Positions 18,675 through 35,201 are shown, numbered from the stretch's first letter. The stretch: DNA of 64,000 bases from Sphingopyxis sp. HIX (GCF_001468285.1 NZ_LNSB01000010.1:1-64000); one strand, 5' to 3'. The notes: generated by a model from the sequence alone, not told the origin. Numbers and translations: made by a program.

Positions 18675-19441
18675 CCGACAATTGGAGCGTTGCCGGACGG
18701 ACTTTCACCTCGCGGCTGATCGTGGGGACCGGCAAGTACAAGGATTTCGAGCAGAATGCCGCGGCGGTCGCGGCGTCGGGGGCGGAGATCGTCACCGTCG
18801 CGGTGCGCCGCGTCAATGTGTCCGATCCGACCGCGCCGATGCTCACCGACTATATCGATCCCAAGAAGATCACCTACTTGCCCAACACCGCGGGCTGCTT
18901 CAACGCCGACGATGCGATCCGGACTTTGCGGCTGGCGCGCGAGGCGGGGGGCTGGGATCTCGTCAAGCTCGAGGTGCTCGGCGAGGCGAAGACGCTCTAC
19001 CCGAACATGCGCGAGACGCTGGAGGCGACCGAGGTGCTCGCGAAGGAGGGCTTCCTGCCGATGGTCTATTGCGTCGACGATCCGATCGCCGCGAAGCAGC
19101 TCGAGGACGCCGGCGCGGTCGCGATCATGCCGCTGGGTGCGCCGATCGGCTCGGGCCTCGGCATCCAGAACCGCGTGACGATCCGGCTGATCGTCGAAGG
19201 CGCGTCGGTGCCGGTGCTCGTCGATGCCGGGGTCGGCACCGCGAGCGACGCCGCGGTGGCGATGGAGCTCGGCTGCGACGGCGTGCTGATGAACACCGCG
19301 ATCGCCGAAGCCAAAGACCCGGTGCTGATGGCGCGCGCGATGAAGCGCGCGGTCGAAGCGGGGCGCGATGCCTATCTCGCGGGTCGCATGGGACTGCGCA
19401 AATATGCCGACCCGTCGAGCCCGCTCGCGGGGCTGATCTGA
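18671..19441 (+). CDS. thiG: Thiazole synthase ThiG
   Basis: Makes the thiazole phosphate of thiamine from deoxyxylulose phosphate, dehydroglycine and ThiS thiocarboxylate. The 256-residue TIM-barrel shows [44 protein letters not shown] and [26 protein letters not shown] lies six bases before the TTG at 18671, so this start is chosen over the TTG three bases earlier. Translation is coupled to thiS. No other thi genes are in the window. Confidence 0.96.
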   Translation: MTDNWSVAGRTFTSRLIVGTGKYKDFEQNAAAVAASGAEIVTVAVRRVNVSDPTAPMLTDYIDPKKITYLPNTAGCFNADDAIRTLRLAREAGGWDLVKLEVLGEAKTLYPNMRETLEATEVLAKEGFLPMVYCVDDPIAAKQLEDAGAVAIMPLGAPIGSGLGIQNRVTIRLIVEGASVPVLVDAGVGTASDAAVAMELGCDGVLMNTAIAEAKDPVLMARAMKRAVEAGRDAYLAGRMGLRKYADPSSPLAGLI

Positions 19442-19452
19442 GGAGCGTCGCC

Positions 19453-20304
19453 GTGAGAGTCCTGTCCGCCCTCGCCGCAACGCTCCTGCTTCTTCCGGCC
19501 GCCGCGAGCGCCCAGCCGGTGTTCGACACGCATGTCCATCTTTGGGACGGCGAGAAATCGCTCGGCGAGTATCAGGCGCAGGTGAAGGCCGCGGGGCTGA
19601 CCACGAGCGGGCTCGGCGTGATGTGGTTCGGCGGGCCGAACCAGGCGCGCGAGGGCAATCCCGCCGACATCGCCGCGCGCAACGATGCGCTGATCGCGCT
19701 GGCGGCGAAGCATCAGGGCGTGGTACCGATCGCGACGGTGCATCCTTATGACGGGCAGGCGGCGCTCGATGAACTGGCGCGCGTCGCGGGGCGCGGTGTG
19801 CGGCTGCTCAAGATCCACCCGCACACCCAGCGCTTCGACCCCGCCGACCCGCGCGTACTGACGCTGGTCAGGCGCGCGGGCGAATTGGGCCTGATCGTCG
19901 TGATGGACAATGCGAACATCGTCCCCGGCGGCGACAGCGAGAAATTGTTCAACCTGGCGCTCGCGGCGCCGAAGACGAAGTTCGTCTTCGCGCATATGGG
20001 CGGGCTCAACTTCCGCTTCTGGAACATGCTGAAGCTCGCGCGCACCGCCGAGGGCCTGTTCGGCGACAATATCTATTTCGACATTTCGGCGATGGTGGTG
20101 GTCGCCGCCGACGCGCCGATCGAGGAAGAGTTTATCTGGACGATGCGCAACGTCGGGATCGAGCATGTCCTGCTCGCGTCGGACTATCCGCAATTCTCGC
20201 TGAAGCAGACGCTCGACGCCTTCGAGCGGCTCGACCTGACGGCGGAGGAGAAGGAAAAGATCCGCGAGGATAACGCCCGGAGGCTCCTCGGGCGCGCGCC
20301 TTAA
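19453..20304 (+). CDS. Exported amidohydrolase 2-family protein
   Basis: A 283-residue TIM-barrel amidohydrolase with a signal peptide (RVLSALAATLLLLPAAASAQ). Metal-site features: DTHVHLWDG near the mature N-terminus, a later KIHPHTQ, HMGGLNFRFW and a C-terminal LLASDYPQFS with the catalytic Asp. The amidohydrolase-2 family includes decarboxylases and lactonases, so the substrate is open. The GTG start at 19453 follows AGGAGCG and comes 11 bases after the thiG stop, so it is probably transcribed with thiSG. A link to thiamine is only positional. Confidence 0.82.
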   Translation: MRVLSALAATLLLLPAAASAQPVFDTHVHLWDGEKSLGEYQAQVKAAGLTTSGLGVMWFGGPNQAREGNPADIAARNDALIALAAKHQGVVPIATVHPYDGQAALDELARVAGRGVRLLKIHPHTQRFDPADPRVLTLVRRAGELGLIVVMDNANIVPGGDSEKLFNLALAAPKTKFVFAHMGGLNFRFWNMLKLARTAEGLFGDNIYFDISAMVVVAADAPIEEEFIWTMRNVGIEHVLLASDYPQFSLKQTLDAFERLDLTAEEKEKIREDNARRLLGRAP

Positions 20305-20314
20305 CCCAGGTTAA
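20301..20314. promoter_or_regulatory. Palindrome TTAACC-CA-GGTTAA at the amidohydrolase stop
   Basis: Perfect six-base arms around a two-base centre overlap the stop codon of the amidohydrolase gene. It could be a small operator or part of the transcript end. A second imperfect palindrome ACGGTTTAACCCGT follows about 20 bases on, upstream of csbD. Confidence 0.35.
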
Positions 20315-20350
20315 AAGGGCTTTGCGATGAACGGTTTAACCCGTTTTGCC

Positions 20351-20375
20351 GGAACATAGCCCGCCCCCGTGTGTT
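20351..20375 (+). promoter_or_regulatory. EcfG-type general stress promoter upstream of csbD
   Basis: GGAAC at 20351-20355, a 17-base spacer, and GTT at 20373-20375 match the alphaproteobacterial EcfG consensus (GGAAC-N16/17-GTT). It lies about 55 bases upstream of the csbD start. csbD homologues are known members of general stress regulons, which makes the match more likely real. Confidence 0.65.
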
Positions 20376-20430
20376 GATCCTGCAAGAGGCCTTGCCCCCT
20401 CGGGCCTCTGACGAGAAAGGATATTTCCCC

Positions 20431-20613
20431 ATGGGTGAACTCAAGGAAAAATCGAAAGGCATCGCCAACGAAGCCGCCGGCAACGTCAAGCAGGCCGTCG
20501 GCAAGGCGACCGACAACGAGCGGCTGCGCGCCGAAGGCGAAGCGCAGGAGCGCAAGGGCGAGGCCCAGAATCTGAAGGGCAAGGTCGCGGGCGCGCTCGG
20601 CGACAAAATCTGA
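20431..20613 (+). CDS. CsbD-family stress protein
   Basis: A 60-residue hydrophilic, Lys/Glu/Ala-rich protein with the family pattern KGIANEAAGNVKQAVGKATD and KGEAQNLKGKVAGALGD. CsbD proteins are induced by general stress; molecular function is unknown. The ATG at 20431 follows GAGAAAGG. It has its own EcfG-like promoter upstream and a strong terminator downstream, so it is a single-gene unit. Confidence 0.95.
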   Translation: MGELKEKSKGIANEAAGNVKQAVGKATDNERLRAEGEAQERKGEAQNLKGKVAGALGDKI

Positions 20614-20650
20614 CCCTCCTTTCCGACGAAGTCCGCTTCGTCACGCACGG

Positions 20651-20681
20651 AAAAGGCCCCGGAGCGATCCGGGGCCTTTTT
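20651..20681. terminator. Bidirectional intrinsic terminator
   Basis: AAAAGGCCCCGGA, a short loop and TCCGGGGCCTTTTT form a strong GC stem with A and T tracts on both sides. It ends csbD and, on the other strand, the convergent lipoprotein gene. Confidence 0.9.
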
Positions 20682-20704
20682 CACGTCCGCAATGGATGCG
20701 GGGC

Positions 20705-21451
20705 TCAGCGGCCGCCCGAGGCCACCAGGTCGACGTCGGTCATGCCGCCGTCGGCGCGCGCCATCACGACATAGGCGAGGTCGCCCTTGGTGCCGCCCAG
20801 CATATGCTCGCGGCCGTTGACGCGGTGGTCGCTCGAATAGCCCGCGCGCACCGCCATGGTGTGATAATAGTCGAGCACCGCCTGCAGCGAGGCCGCGGTC
20901 TGGAAATTGACGACGCGGATGTTGCACTTGCCGCCCGCAATGCCCGCGGCCTCGCGCAGCGTCGCGCGCGGATACACCTTGAACGCGGCGGGCAGGCGAT
21001 CGGCCCAGGAATTGTTGTAGGTGAGCTTGGCGTCGCAGCTGCCCTTGGCCTGGTCCTTGGCGAGCGCGCCGATGGTCACCGGGCGCTTCGCATCGCAGCC
21101 GTCGCAGCCGGCTTCGAAGGGCAAGGCCTTGGGCGCCGCGAGCAGCTTGCCCGCGCTCAGCGCCGCGGCGGCCTCGGCGGCGGTCGCCGCCTTGCCGCCC
21201 GCGACCGCGGGGACACCGCCGGCGACCGGCTGGTTGCCCGGGGTCACCGCATTCTTGTTCGCCTGGCCCGCGAGCTTGGGATCGACCATGATCTTGTCTT
21301 CGAGCGAGCCCTTGATCGCCGGATCGGCGTTGGTCAGCCCGTCGTCGAGCGGCGACAGTTCGGCCTTCGCATCGGGATTGTCCCGGCACCCCGCCAGCGG
21401 GGCCGTCGCCATCAGCAGGCCGGCGACCAGCCATTTACCGCGCAAGATCAT
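20705..21451 (-). CDS. Hypothetical lipoprotein
   Basis: A 248-residue exported protein with a lipobox (LMATAPLAGC), then a long Ala/Pro/Gly-rich low-complexity linker (about residues 25-105). A more folded C-terminal half holds a CDGCDAK pair, CDAKLTYNNSWADRLP and NIRVVNFQTAASLQAVLDYYHT. No family is recognised. The ATG at 21451 has GGGAG eight bases upstream and is preferred over the GTG at 21460. Probably an outer-membrane or periplasmic lipoprotein. Confidence 0.75.
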   Translation of the reverse strand: MILRGKWLVAGLLMATAPLAGCRDNPDAKAELSPLDDGLTNADPAIKGSLEDKIMVDPKLAGQANKNAVTPGNQPVAGGVPAVAGGKAATAAEAAAALSAGKLLAAPKALPFEAGCDGCDAKRPVTIGALAKDQAKGSCDAKLTYNNSWADRLPAAFKVYPRATLREAAGIAGGKCNIRVVNFQTAASLQAVLDYYHTMAVRAGYSSDHRVNGREHMLGGTKGDLAYVVMARADGGMTDVDLVASGGR

Positions 21452-21537
21452 CGCTAACACTCCCTTAACAGACCAAAGGGAATGCCCGATCCTGGTAAAG
21501 AAGGCGCGAATAAAGAGTCTTAATGGGTAACGCTTTG

Positions 21538-21978
21538 TTAGCCGAAAACTGTCTCGCCCTGAGACGTATTTGGGGCGCAGCGGATCAGCCGCGAGGTTTC
21601 GACCGCCGCCTGGCGATGCTTCACCGCCTGCCGGTACACAGGGTCGGTGACCATGTCCATGAAGGCGCTGCTATTGGGATATTCGGCGATGAACATCGCG
21701 TCCCAGCGCTCGCCGTCGGGGCCGATCAGCATCGCCTCCATACTGCCGCGCCAGACGATCGCACCGCCGACGCGCTGGAACACCGGGCCGCTGTCGGTGC
21801 CGTAATGGCGATAGGCCTCGGCGCCCGACAGCCCCTGCCCCGCCAGCGCATGGCCTTCCTCATAGGTCGCCCGCTCCTTGAAGCGCACGAGGTTGAGCAT
21901 ATGGATCTTCGTGTCGCGCGGCAGCGCCTTGAAGGCGTCGAACTGCGCGCGTTCGGGGTCGATGTGCTGGTCGGTCAC
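21538..21978 (-). CDS. DUF1330-type ferredoxin-like fold protein
   Basis: A 146-residue cytoplasmic protein with the DUF1330 alpha/beta barrel pattern: IHMLNLVRFKERATYEEG, AYRHYG, VFQRVGGAIVWRGSMEAMLIG and WDAMFIAEYPNSSAFMDMVTDPVY. Function is unknown in the family. It begins with a GTG at 21978 that overlaps the stop of the GNAT gene by four bases (GTGA), so the two are translated together. Confidence 0.85.
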   Translation of the reverse strand: MTDQHIDPERAQFDAFKALPRDTKIHMLNLVRFKERATYEEGHALAGQGLSGAEAYRHYGTDSGPVFQRVGGAIVWRGSMEAMLIGPDGERWDAMFIAEYPNSSAFMDMVTDPVYRQAVKHRQAAVETSRLIRCAPNTSQGETVFG

Positions 21979-22526
21979 GGCAGAAACTCCTTGCGCTTCG
22001 CGCGCCAGGCGTCGGCGCTCTGCGTCCAGGCGTCGACCGGCGCGTCCTGAAAGGGTTCGGGCAGCCGCGTCGGGCCGCTGTTGCTCGCGCCGAGCCGCCT
22101 CGCCAGCGCCTGCGAGCGCGTGTTGGCGGGGTCGATGCTGTGCATCAGTTCGGGCCATTTCAGGAACTCGACCGCGAAGTCGCACGCCGCGACCGATCCT
22201 TCGAAGGCATAGCCCTTGCCCGCGAATTTCGCGCGCACGCCATAGCCGATCTCGGGCGCGGGCCAGCCGTCGGGCTCCCACGGCCCCAGCCGCCCTACCC
22301 ATTCGCCGGTCGCACGCTCGATCACCGAGAACATCGAGAAGCCGCGGATGTGCCACGCGCCCGCGAGGGTGCACCACAGCCGCCACGCCTGCGCACGCGG
22401 CGCGACGCCGCCGATGTAGCGCATCGTGTCTTCCTCGACGCACATGCCGGCGAAGGCGTCGAAATCCTCGGTCGCGGGCGGGCGGAGGATCAGTCGCTCG
22501 GTGACGAGCAGCGGGCCGTTGAGCAT
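21975..22526 (-). CDS. GNAT-family N-acetyltransferase
   Basis: A 183-residue GCN5-related acetyltransferase of the RimJ/RimL-like group. It opens LLVTERLILRPPATEDFDAF, has the acetyl-CoA-binding stretch EIGYGVRAKFAGKGYAFEG and HSIDPANTRSQALARRLGA, which mark the subgroup acting on N-terminal or small-molecule amines. GGGGAGGA precedes the ATG at 22526. It is joined to the DUF1330 gene by a GTGA overlap. Substrate is unknown. Confidence 0.9.
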   Translation of the reverse strand: MLNGPLLVTERLILRPPATEDFDAFAGMCVEEDTMRYIGGVAPRAQAWRLWCTLAGAWHIRGFSMFSVIERATGEWVGRLGPWEPDGWPAPEIGYGVRAKFAGKGYAFEGSVAACDFAVEFLKWPELMHSIDPANTRSQALARRLGASNSGPTRLPEPFQDAPVDAWTQSADAWRAKRKEFLP

Positions 22527-22600
22527 CTTGTCCTCCCCAGTGTGGCCGACGCTTCTGCGGCAGGACGAAAGGGAGGGCAAGCGAAAGCCGGGTCTATTCC

Positions 22601-22743
22601 AATCCTCCCCGCTCGCGGGGAGGTGGCAGCGCGAAGCGCTGACGGAGGGGGGGCGCGTCCTTGCGCGACGTCGCTGCAGGCCGATGGCCCCCTCCACCAC
22701 CGCCTTCGGCGGCGGTCCCCCTCCCCACAGAGTGGGGAGGATT
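22601..22743. repeat. Family A palindromic intergenic repeat, full copy
   Basis: About 143 bases from AATCCTCCCC to GGGGAGGATT, lying between the GNAT gene and recF. The right half has CCCCCTCCACCACCG and CCCCCTCCCCACAG as in the other copies, while the centre differs (GGGGCGCGTCC... GTCGCTGCAGG). The 3' end of recF (22754) is ten bases away. Confidence 0.88.
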
Positions 22744-22753
22744 TTGTCGCGCC

Positions 22754-23863
22754 CTAGCCCGCCGCGATCCGGCCGCCCGCGATGCGGAAGCGCGTCACCG
22801 GGCCCGGCATGTCGCCAAACAGCGCCGCCTCGGTTCCCGTCAGCCACGCCTGACCGCCCTGCCCCGCGAGCCGGGCGTAGAGCGCGGCGCGGCGCGAGGG
22901 GTCGAGGTGCGCGGCGACCTCGTCGAGCAGCAGGATCGGGCGCTGCCCGCGCAGCCGCGCGACGCAGTCGCTGTGCGCGAGAACGAGCGAGAGCAGCATC
23001 GCCTTCTGCTCGCCGGTCGAGCAGCGCGCGGCGCTGCGCCCGCTCGCGGCGTGGACGGCGGCAAGGTCGTCGCGGTGCGGCCCCGCGGTCGCGCGGCCGG
23101 CGGCGGCGTCGATGCGGCGGCGCGCGGCGAAGAGCGCCTTCAGCTCCCCGGCGGTCCAGACCGTATCGCGCGGGGCGCCGTCGGCGTCGACGAGCGTCAG
23201 CAGCGGGCGCGCGAAGGGCGCGTCGGGCTGCGCCGAGAGTTCGGCCGAGAGCGCGGCGAGCGTGGCCTGCCGCGCGGCATCCATCGCCGCGCCATGCTCG
23301 GCGAGCTGCGCCTCGAGGCTGGCCAGCCATTGCTGGTCGGCACTCGCGAGATCGGCGAGCAACTTCCCCCGCGCGCGCAGTGCCGCCTCGTAACGATTGC
23401 CGTGCTGCGCGTGGCGCGGATCGAGCGCGAGCACCAGCCGGTCGAGAAATCGCCGCCGGTTGCCCGCGGTCTCGACGAACAGCCGGTCCATCGCGGGGGT
23501 GAGCCACAGCACCGCGAGCCAGTCGCCCAGCGCCGTCGCCGCCGCCGACGCGCCGTTGATGCGGACGATGCGCCGCCCGGGGTGCGCGGGCTCGATCCCG
23601 GTGCCGAGCGCGACCGGCGCGAGTTCGTCGCCCGCCGCCACTTCGGCGAACACCGCGAAGCCGCCGGTCGCGCCGTCGCGCACCATGTCCGAAAGTGCCG
23701 CGCGGCGCAGCCCGCGCCCGGGTGCGAGCAGCGAGATCGCCTCGAGGATGTTGGTCTTGCCCGCGCCATTGTCGCCGTGCAGCGCGACGAGGCCCGGCCC
23801 GGCGCCCATCTCCGCCGCGGCATGATTGCGAAAATCGGTGAGCGAGAGGCGCGCGATCGTCAT
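22754..23863 (-). CDS. recF: DNA replication and repair protein RecF
   Basis: SMC-like ATPase that loads RecA at single-strand gaps. Walker A is GDNGAGKTN near residues 30-38, Walker B is in [13 protein letters not shown], and the signature [15 protein letters not shown] is present. Length of 369 residues is typical. No dnaA, dnaN or gyrB is adjacent, so recF is detached from the classical dnaA-dnaN-recF cluster. It begins with ATG at 23863 next to a family B repeat region. Confidence 0.96.
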   Translation of the reverse strand: MTIARLSLTDFRNHAAAEMGAGPGLVALHGDNGAGKTNILEAISLLAPGRGLRRAALSDMVRDGATGGFAVFAEVAAGDELAPVALGTGIEPAHPGRRIVRINGASAAATALGDWLAVLWLTPAMDRLFVETAGNRRRFLDRLVLALDPRHAQHGNRYEAALRARGKLLADLASADQQWLASLEAQLAEHGAAMDAARQATLAALSAELSAQPDAPFARPLLTLVDADGAPRDTVWTAGELKALFAARRRIDAAAGRATAGPHRDDLAAVHAASGRSAARCSTGEQKAMLLSLVLAHSDCVARLRGQRPILLLDEVAAHLDPSRRAALYARLAGQGGQAWLTGTEAALFGDMPGPVTRFRIAGGRIAAG

Positions 23864-23912
23864 CTGGGGCCTGCCCTAGGGGATTTGGGGCGGAGAGGGA
23901 AAGGGCCCTTTC

Positions 23913-24010
23913 TCCCCTCCCGCTTGCGGGAGGGGTTAGAGGAGGGCCTGTAACGATACCACGCGAAAAAACATGTCCTCCCCTAGCCCCTCCCGCAGGC
24001 GGGAGGGGAA
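23913..24010. repeat. Family B palindromic repeat upstream of recF
   Basis: About 98 bases bounded by CCCCTCCCGCTTGCGGG and CCCGCAGGCGGGAGGGG, each end a hairpin. The same ends are found at 4304-4437 with another core. It lies between the recF start and the sigma54-like promoter of the small peptide/PspC unit. Confidence 0.8.
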
Positions 24011-24133
24011 TGGCCGACTAACCCATGTTAGAATTTTCCATTCATCGGGAATTAATCCCGATATAGCGGATTTTTCCCGTTGAAATAATCTTTCGATTTC
24101 CAATAATCCCCAGAAAACCGCCGCGAAAGCAAA

Positions 24134-24150
24134 TTGGCACGCCTCCTGCA
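24134..24150 (+). promoter_or_regulatory. Sigma54-like promoter upstream of the peptide/PspC unit
   Basis: TTGGCACG at 24134-24141 is a perfect -24 element and CTGCA at 24146-24150 a near-perfect -12 element, with the required ten bases between GG and GC. Upstream DNA is AT-rich for this genome and has the short inverted repeat CGGGAATTAATCCCG, a possible activator or IHF-linked region. It is 57 bases before the 42-residue ORF. Confidence 0.6.
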
Positions 24151-24206
24151 TTACCCTTGGCATCCACCGGATGGTCCGGTCGGAAGGTTTCAGGAAGGAC
24201 AAAATC

Positions 24207-24335
24207 ATGGCTCACTTCAACGTTCACGCCGTCAAGAGCTACGCGCTCGCTGCTTTCGCTTCGGTCTATGCCTCGGTCATGCTGCTCGCGATCGTCGGTC
24301 AGAATGGTGCGCAGGTCGGTTCGCTGGTCATCTGA
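24207..24335 (+). CDS. Small single-helix membrane peptide
   Basis: A 42-residue ORF that reads MAHFNVHAVKSYALAAFASV, continues with a hydrophobic stretch of about 20 residues (YASVMLLAIVG) and ends QVGSLVI. AGGAAGG lies nine bases before the ATG, an excellent ribosome site. It is followed 61 bases later by a PspC gene, and a sigma54-like promoter lies upstream. No family is recognised; a role with PspC in envelope stress is inference from position. Confidence 0.6.
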   Translation: MAHFNVHAVKSYALAAFASVYASVMLLAIVGQNGAQVGSLVI

Positions 24336-24396
24336 CCGGCGAACCCCACCCCCCACCGAAACGCCGGTCCCACGGGCCGGGATGGAAAGGAAAGAA

Positions 24397-24576
24397 ATGA
24401 AACAGGGTTTTCGCAAGAATCGTCGCGATGGCATGGTCTTCGGCGTCTGCGCCGGCATGGCCGACCACTTCGGGATCGACGTCTTGTGGACGCGCGTCGG
24501 CTTTGTCGCGCTGACTTTGCTGGGCTTCGGCCTGCCGCTGCTGCTCTATATCACGGTCGCGATCCTCGCGCCCTAA
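24397..24576 (+). CDS. PspC-domain protein
   Basis: A 59-residue PspC-domain protein: a short charged start (MKQGFRKNRRDGMVFGVCAG) and one hydrophobic helix (ALTLLGFGLPLLLYITVAIL). The PspC domain is usually in the inner membrane and acts in the phage shock response; full PspC is longer, so this is a minimal form. GGAAAGGAAAG precedes the ATG at 24397. Co-transcription with the 42-residue peptide is likely. No pspA, pspB or pspF gene is in the window. Confidence 0.88.
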   Translation: MKQGFRKNRRDGMVFGVCAGMADHFGIDVLWTRVGFVALTLLGFGLPLLLYITVAILAP

Positions 24577-24639
24577 GCAGCACCGGGCCGGGACGCCTTT
24601 CAGGCGCCGTCGCATCCGGCCCGCATATTCCCAAGATCG

Positions 24640-24672
24640 AAGGCCCGCCGGCCCAACCGGCGGGCCTTTTGC
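24640..24672. terminator. Intrinsic terminator after PspC
   Basis: AAGGCCCGCCGG, loop, then CCGGCGGGCCTTTT. It ends the peptide/PspC transcript and on the other strand lies at the end of the convergent SIMPL-like gene. Confidence 0.85.
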
Positions 24673-25398
24673 TTATGCGCCCTTCGGCAGCACGGTGAAG
24701 CTGTAGGGAATGTACAGGAACACCTCATTCTCGCTCGCCTGGTTCCACACCAGATGCCGGTCGAGCCCGCTGACCGTCACGCCGTAATCGGCACCGAAGG
24801 CGCTGCTGGTGCGGCGCGATTCCTCGGCGATCAGCTGGACGACCTGCGCGCGATACTGGTCGGGGTTGACGATGGTCAGCTGCATCGCGCCATTCTTCTC
24901 GACCAGCGAGCGCCCCGTCGCGGGAACCGCCTTGATAAAGCCCTCGATCCGCCGGAGCGCGCTGTCGGCGGGGCCCGCGAGCCTGGTCTTCACGACGACC
25001 TCGATCTCGCTGGTGTCCGAGCGGCGCCCCATGCGCAGCGGCAGCTCGCGATAATTGGCGAGCGTCACCGGGGTCAGCTCGAAACTGCCGGTGACCAGTT
25101 CGACCCCCGCGGCGTCGGCGCGGCGGATCGCCGCCTCCAGCATCGCGTGGATTTCCTGCCGCCGCACATTGGCGTCGCGCGAATCCGACGTGACCACTAT
25201 GTCCTGGATCGCGCCGTCGGCGAGCCGCCGCAGCCCGATGACGGGCACGCTTTCCTTGAAATAGCCGTCGCCCGACCCGCGCGTCGACGACACCCGCACC
25301 TCGCCGCGGATATTGCTGCTGTCCTGCGCCACCGCGCCGCCAGCGGTCACCGCGAGCAGCAAGGCCGCGGACATCGCCCATGTCTTTCCGATTTTCAT
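24673..25398 (-). CDS. Exported SIMPL-like (DUF541) protein
   Basis: A 241-residue exported protein with a signal peptide ending AVAQDS. The mature part has an N-terminal strand with DGYFKESVPVIGLRRLADG and a C-terminal segment QVVQLIAEESRRTSSAFGADY before a hydrophobic beta stretch VFLYIPYSFTVLP. The alternating Ala/helix then beta pattern resembles SIMPL-domain proteins, but the match is weak and could be another exported family. The ATG at 25398 has GAGGTGG upstream and is preferred over 25416. Confidence 0.6.
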   Translation of the reverse strand: MKIGKTWAMSAALLLAVTAGGAVAQDSSNIRGEVRVSSTRGSGDGYFKESVPVIGLRRLADGAIQDIVVTSDSRDANVRRQEIHAMLEAAIRRADAAGVELVTGSFELTPVTLANYRELPLRMGRRSDTSEIEVVVKTRLAGPADSALRRIEGFIKAVPATGRSLVEKNGAMQLTIVNPDQYRAQVVQLIAEESRRTSSAFGADYGVTVSGLDRHLVWNQASENEVFLYIPYSFTVLPKGA

Positions 25399-25580
25399 AT
25401 ATCCACCTCGCAACAAAAGAGTTGCGACCCGGAGGCGGGATATCAGGAGGCGCCCTGCCCTGAGATGAACGGCGAGCCGCAGATCAGAACGGCGTACGCG
25501 GGAACGTTAGATTATCCATTTCGGCGCAAGATGGCGCCGCGAGGGATGCCCCAAGTCGCGGCACCTGTCATGAGGTAGAG

Positions 25581-26354
25581 ATGATCCATATCGTTTTCGG
25601 CTCTTCCGCCGCCGGCATGTTGCGACAATTGCTCGTTTCGCGCGGCCTCCGGCAACGCGTCGTCGATCTGCAGGATTGCCTCCATTGGGGCCCGATTTCG
25701 AGCGGGCACTTTCAAAGCCGCGGGGCTTGGCTGGACGAGCACTCGCCCTGCGAGCTTGGCAGCCATGGGTGGCTGGATGAAGCGACCGCCAAATTCTGCC
25801 AGCGCGTCGAAGCCGACGACGACCGGCTGATCTGGGTTGCGCCGCGCTGTGCCGCCGAATTGTCGGGACTCTATTGGTTTCTGGCGCAATTCGGCGGTGC
25901 GGGCGCGCGGATGGTGATCGCCGACTATCACCTGGGCGGCTGGAACGAAGCCCCGCCGACGCTCGGCATGCTCGACGAGAAGGCGATCGGCGAATTGTTC
26001 GACGGCACGCCGAGCACGTGGGACGAGCAGCGCTTTCCCCGAGATCGCTGGTTCGGCTTGATGGCCGAGGATGCGCTGCTGCGCATCGTCGATGCCGGAA
26101 AGCTTCGCAGCGCGCCCGAGAATTCTTTCGACGACTTCATCTGGCAGCAGGTGCCCGACCGGCCGACCAATGTGCGACGCGTCGTCGGCAACATCATGGT
26201 CGCGTCCTTCGATCTGGAAAATTCGCTGCACGATGACTTCATCATCTGGCGCCTGCGCGAGCTTTTTCGAAAAGGGAAGATTCGCTCCGAGGGCGGACCG
26301 CCACGACAGGTCGTCGATGCCGAAAGCGTGCCGATAATCCAGCGCATCGATTAG
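25581..26354 (+). CDS. DUF1835/DUF3658 protein
   Basis: A 257-residue cytoplasmic protein that begins MIHIVFGSSAAGMLRQLL, matching the DUF1835 N-terminus. It continues with WVAPRCAAELSGLYWFLAQF and ends with a DUF3658-like region (NSLHDDFIIWRLRELFRKG). Function is unknown in the family. The terminator at its end is shared with rpoC on the other strand. Confidence 0.88.
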   Translation: MIHIVFGSSAAGMLRQLLVSRGLRQRVVDLQDCLHWGPISSGHFQSRGAWLDEHSPCELGSHGWLDEATAKFCQRVEADDDRLIWVAPRCAAELSGLYWFLAQFGGAGARMVIADYHLGGWNEAPPTLGMLDEKAIGELFDGTPSTWDEQRFPRDRWFGLMAEDALLRIVDAGKLRSAPENSFDDFIWQQVPDRPTNVRRVVGNIMVASFDLENSLHDDFIIWRLRELFRKGKIRSEGGPPRQVVDAESVPIIQRID

Positions 26355-26371
26355 CCTTCCGCTCAAAGAAA

Positions 26372-26401
26372 AAGCCCCGCCGGATCGCTCCGGCGGGGCT
26401 T
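26372..26401. terminator. Intrinsic terminator between DUF1835 gene and rpoC
   Basis: AAGCCCCGCCGGA and TCCGGCGGGGCTT form a 13-base stem with a four-base loop, with A's before and T's after. It serves both convergent genes; for the rpoB-rpoC transcript it is the 3' end. Confidence 0.9.
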
Positions 26402-26432
26402 GTTTCATAGGCTAGGCCATGACGCCGAGGAT

Positions 26433-30713
<4,281 letters not shown>

Positions 30714-30755
30714 GTCTTTGTCCTCAATCGAGGGAAAATCTTCAAATGCTTCAGT

Positions 30756-30834
30756 TGCCGGTGGTTGGGACTTGAACCCACACCCCTTTCGGGGACCACT
30801 GTAGTGATACGTCTACCAATTCCGTCACACCGGC
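30756..30834 (-). tRNA. Deviant tRNA-Leu-like element between rpoB and rpoC
   Basis: A 79-base sequence read on the reverse strand. It begins GCCGGTGTGACGG and ends CCACCGGCA, with a perfect 7-bp acceptor stem (GCCGGTG/CACCGGC). It has a leucine-type D arm (GAATTGGTAGA), a T loop TTCAAGT in the stem TGGG/CCCA with an extra A after it, and a 4-bp CCCC-GAAA-GGGG variable-like arm. Between D arm and variable arm only about 13 bases remain, too few for a 5-7-5 anticodon arm, so no normal anticodon is visible. Either it is a tRNA-Leu pseudogene or a tRNA-like structure with another role, such as RNase P or Z processing of the rpoBC message. No CCA is encoded. Confidence 0.6.
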
Positions 30835-30844
30835 ATCTGATCCA

Positions 30845-35023
<4,179 letters not shown>

Positions 35024-35201
35024 AAGTGATTGTCTCGCCTTGATAAATTAGCTCGCGGATGCGATAGAGACGCAAAAAGGCCGCAAGCAACCGTTGCCGG
35101 TTTACCGCAGCTTCTTGACGCATCTCGAAATCCCCGCCGACCTATCCGTACAGCCTGCCGCGCAAAGTCAGGCTCTATCTCGGACGGTGGGGTGTGCGGG
35201 C

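Noticed and set aside
22754-23863. Possible replication origin near recF
   Set aside because: No dnaA, dnaN, gyrB or DnaA-box cluster is near; recF is simply detached here.
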